NCBI GenBank assembly: GCA_050117315.1
Contig: JASFMY010000010.1
Location: 21,223-85,222, forward strand
Source of the DNA: JANQIV01 sp050117315
GTDB lineage: Bacteria > Bacteroidota > Ignavibacteria > Ignavibacteriales > Melioribacteraceae
Length of the DNA: 64,000 nucleotides
Direction: 5' to 3'
Each line of letters starts with the position of its first letter. Within the stretch, counting starts at the first letter, position 1. The notes under the pieces were generated by a model that was not told the origin of the DNA, made no database searches, and worked only from the letters and a program-made list of their open reading frames with translations. The position numbers were made by a program, and so were the translations under genes. Below are positions 62,091 to 64,000 of this stretch, one piece after another.

Positions 62091-64000
62091 ATGTTAAAGA
62101 ATAAACTATATTTAGCAGTCTATTTAATTTTAGTTTTTACCTTTTTATTATCTAACTGCAAAATGTTTGGTCAAACTATTACCGTTGATAATAATATGGC
62201 GATAATTTCATTTAATAACTCGACTTCAACGGTTACTACGGACAAACAACAATCTATTCTTACAAAAATTAAACAACGAGAAACAACTAAAAGTATTAAG
62301 ATATTCAAAGTAGAAAATGATAATATAGCAGAGATAGCTAATTGTTCTTCCTTCCGTTTCGGTAAAAATAATGAAGTTGTTTATTCTATAAATGACAATG
62401 AAACTAATATGCAAAAAGGAAGTATCTCTTTTTGGAAAGGGAAACAAACAAAAGCAATCGGTAATACTACAATCCTAGTTTTTGAAGGGGACGACATAAC
62501 GGGAAGCGTTTGGCTTAACGACCAACTATATAAAATTGAGCCTTTAGGAGATGGATTACATGCCTTTATTGAAATTGACCCATCAAAAATACTTAATGAA
62601 TCACCACCAATTGAAATTAATGAAGAGCAAAACAACAACAAACAAAATAAAGTGAATAAAATTAAATCTACAACTTCTGCTGTTATTGATGTACTGGTTG
62701 CTTATACAACAGCAGCCAAAAATGCCAGTGGTAATATTAGTAGCCTCATTCAATTGGCTGTAGCTGAAGCAAATCAATCGTATGAAAACGGCGATGTTTC
62801 TGTAAGAATAAATCTTGTTTATTCTTATGAAGTTAGTTACACTGAATCAGGAGTTATGGCAACTGACTTGATTAACTTTAGAGGTACCTCAGATGGAGAA
62901 ATGGACGAGGTTCACACATATAGAAATCAGTACGGTGCGGATGTCTGTGTTTTAATTGTCAGTAGCGGAAATTCATGCGGGAGATCATATCAAACTCCAA
63001 CTTCTTCTTATGCATTTGCAGTTGTTAAATATAGTTGTGCTACGGGTAATTATACATTTGCCCATGAAATTGGACATATTCAAAACTGTCGCCACGATAT
63101 ATGTAACGATCCTGCTGGTTCATATAATCATGGTTATGAGTACTGTTCGGGTAACTGGAGAACTATTATGGCTTACGATACATCATGTTGTACTAATCAT
63201 ACTACTCGACTACAATATTGGTCAAACCCAGATATAACATATAACGGTGTTGCGATGGGAACAGTCCAAGATGAAGACAATGCTCGAATGTTGGATTACT
63301 ATTCACCAACCGTAGAGGCATTTAAGTCTACTTTTGCTTCAGGAGAATTAGCTGCTAATCAAACATGGTACTATAAAGAACTTTCGGGCAACGTCACTGT
63401 TCCATTAGGTAAGACACTAACTATTCCATCAAGCTCAACCATTAATCTTAACGGCTATTCCATAACTACCGATGGCGGCACAATAGACGTAAGCAGCGGC
63501 GCAACACTCAACGGGTTAAAAGCAAAAGTATATAGTTCTGAATTAAAAGGAATCTGTGGAACGTTACAAGCGGCCATAGATATTGCGAGCGCTCAAGAGA
63601 GCATAGTTGTTAGTGAAGGGACAATAAATGAAGACATAAGTATTGTCGGTAAAACTAATCTGAATATCCATGATGTGGATCTAAACGGCGATATTTCAAT
63701 GACAAATTCAGACTATATGGTATTGCAAGATAATACATGCAACAATATATACATAAGTAATTGTGATTATCCGTGGATTTGGAGTGTAGTTGTAGAAGGA
63801 AGCGGCAGCGGAAACGGAGTATCAATGTATAACGTCGCACATTTATCTCAATATGGTAATTCTAGTATAACTGTTGATAACTTCGAAAACGGACTATATG
63901 CAATAAGCGTCACTTTCGGGATGGAGAATCTTATAAATTCTGCTTTCACCAGGGTTGACAATGGAGTAGTGGGGTACGCAAACGCAAACATTACTTTAAA
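62091..64000 (+). CDS. Secreted metzincin zinc protease, cut by right edge
   Basis: The first 636 codons of an exported protease. A signal region (MLKNKLYLAVYLILVFTFLL) comes first, ending near residue 24, and contains SNCK, so a lipoprotein cannot be excluded. The propeptide runs to about 205. The catalytic domain has HEIGHIQNCRHD (His325, His329, His335), the HExxHxxxxxHD metzincin site, and Met360 in TIMAYDTSC as the Met-turn. After about 420 the sequence changes to beta-helix-like repeats of the parallel type (LTIPSSSTINLNGYSITTDG) that run into the edge. The ATG has GGAG upstream. A T9SS sorting domain may be present beyond the window. Confidence 0.88.
   Translation, partial: MLKNKLYLAVYLILVFTFLLSNCKMFGQTITVDNNMAIISFNNSTSTVTTDKQQSILTKIKQRETTKSIKIFKVENDNIAEIANCSSFRFGKNNEVVYSINDNETNMQKGSISFWKGKQTKAIGNTTILVFEGDDITGSVWLNDQLYKIEPLGDGLHAFIEIDPSKILNESPPIEINEEQNNNKQNKVNKIKSTTSAVIDVLVAYTTAAKNASGNISSLIQLAVAEANQSYENGDVSVRINLVYSYEVSYTESGVMATDLINFRGTSDGEMDEVHTYRNQYGADVCVLIVSSGNSCGRSYQTPTSSYAFAVVKYSCATGNYTFAHEIGHIQNCRHDICNDPAGSYNHGYEYCSGNWRTIMAYDTSCCTNHTTRLQYWSNPDITYNGVAMGTVQDEDNARMLDYYSPTVEAFKSTFASGELAANQTWYYKELSGNVTVPLGKTLTIPSSSTINLNGYSITTDGGTIDVSSGATLNGLKAKVYSSELKGICGTLQAAIDIASAQESIVVSEGTINEDISIVGKTNLNIHDVDLNGDISMTNSDYMVLQDNTCNNIYISNCDYPWIWSVVVEGSGSGNGVSMYNVAHLSQYGNSSITVDNFENGLYAISVTFGMENLINSAFTRVDNGVVGYANANITL

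Noticed and set aside
1..64000. tRNA or rRNA genes
   Set aside because: I looked for tRNA-like T-arm consensus and rRNA signatures and saw none convincing; a covariance search would be decisive.

Overview
The window is most likely chromosomal DNA of a member of the Ignavibacteria or a close relative in the Bacteroidota/Chlorobi group. The evidence is: (i) secreted proteins ending in the type IX secretion (T9SS) sorting domain, with the NYPNPFNP motif typical of Ignavibacteria; (ii) promoters of Bacteroidota type (TTG, about 20 bp, TAnnTTTG); (iii) a bacillithiol deacetylase BshB1, many lipoprotein or Sec signals, GH97/GH20/GH8 glycosidases, a DUF4212 plus sodium:solute symporter pair, and AT-rich DNA. 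No rRNA, tRNA or CRISPR array was recognised.

Layout. 1-4.75 kb: the 5' part of a giant alpha-2-macroglobulin lipoprotein that runs off the left edge. 4.9-7.9 kb: an accessory patch with a broken TPR-like gene, a REP-associated tyrosine transposase between two 93-bp direct repeats, a small nucleotidyltransferase-like gene and miniature inverted-repeat elements. 7.9-17 kb: GH20 hexosaminidase, a phosphatidylserine-decarboxylase-family enzyme with a small membrane protein, a quinone-oxidoreductase-like enzyme with a C_GCAxxG_C_C protein next to a TetR regulator, and a GH8 exo-oligoxylanase. 17-25.7 kb: a 1415-residue soluble PAS/GAF histidine kinase, a degenerate NikR, a free-standing TonB C-terminal domain, an AI-2E-family permease, and a YtrA-type regulator overlapping a slipin gene. 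25.8-35.4 kb: vWA protein, transketolase, a one-repeat cyanovirin-like protein, an MFS transporter, a 1.4-kb non-coding stretch with a strict 22-bp tandem array, a structured segment and a gene relic, then GH97. 36.4-41.6 kb: two large T9SS-exported proteins, one of them a fusion of a Cys-rich N-terminal domain to secreted Ca-binding and CxxCG repeats. 42-48.8 kb: porin, DUF4212 subunit, symporter, and a Cache-PAS-PAS-CBS-DUF294 sensor, probably one uptake-and-sensing module. 48.9-60.3 kb: mostly housekeeping genes (TIM-barrel isomerase-like protein, saccharopine-dehydrogenase-like protein, SDR, nitroreductase, HigBA, GatB, BshB1 with a DASS transporter, DUF302, TGS-GTPase). 60.9-64 kb: a Reg_prop beta-propeller lipoprotein and a metzincin protease cut by the right edge.

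How it fits together: the glycosidases, exported proteins and permeases suggest a heterotrophic polymer degrader. The clearest functional modules are the symporter/sensor cluster, the YtrA-slipin operon and HigBA. The clearest mobile features are the REP transposase with its palindromes, the three TA-flanked MITE copies and a second inverted-repeat family. Several non-coding stretches are graveyards of decayed genes (TPR, pirin, Cys-rich peptides and unidentified proteins). The points most worth following up are the DUF483-like/T9SS fusion, the Cache-DUF294 fusion beside an enlarged DUF4212 subunit, and the 22-bp array with its adjoining hairpins.
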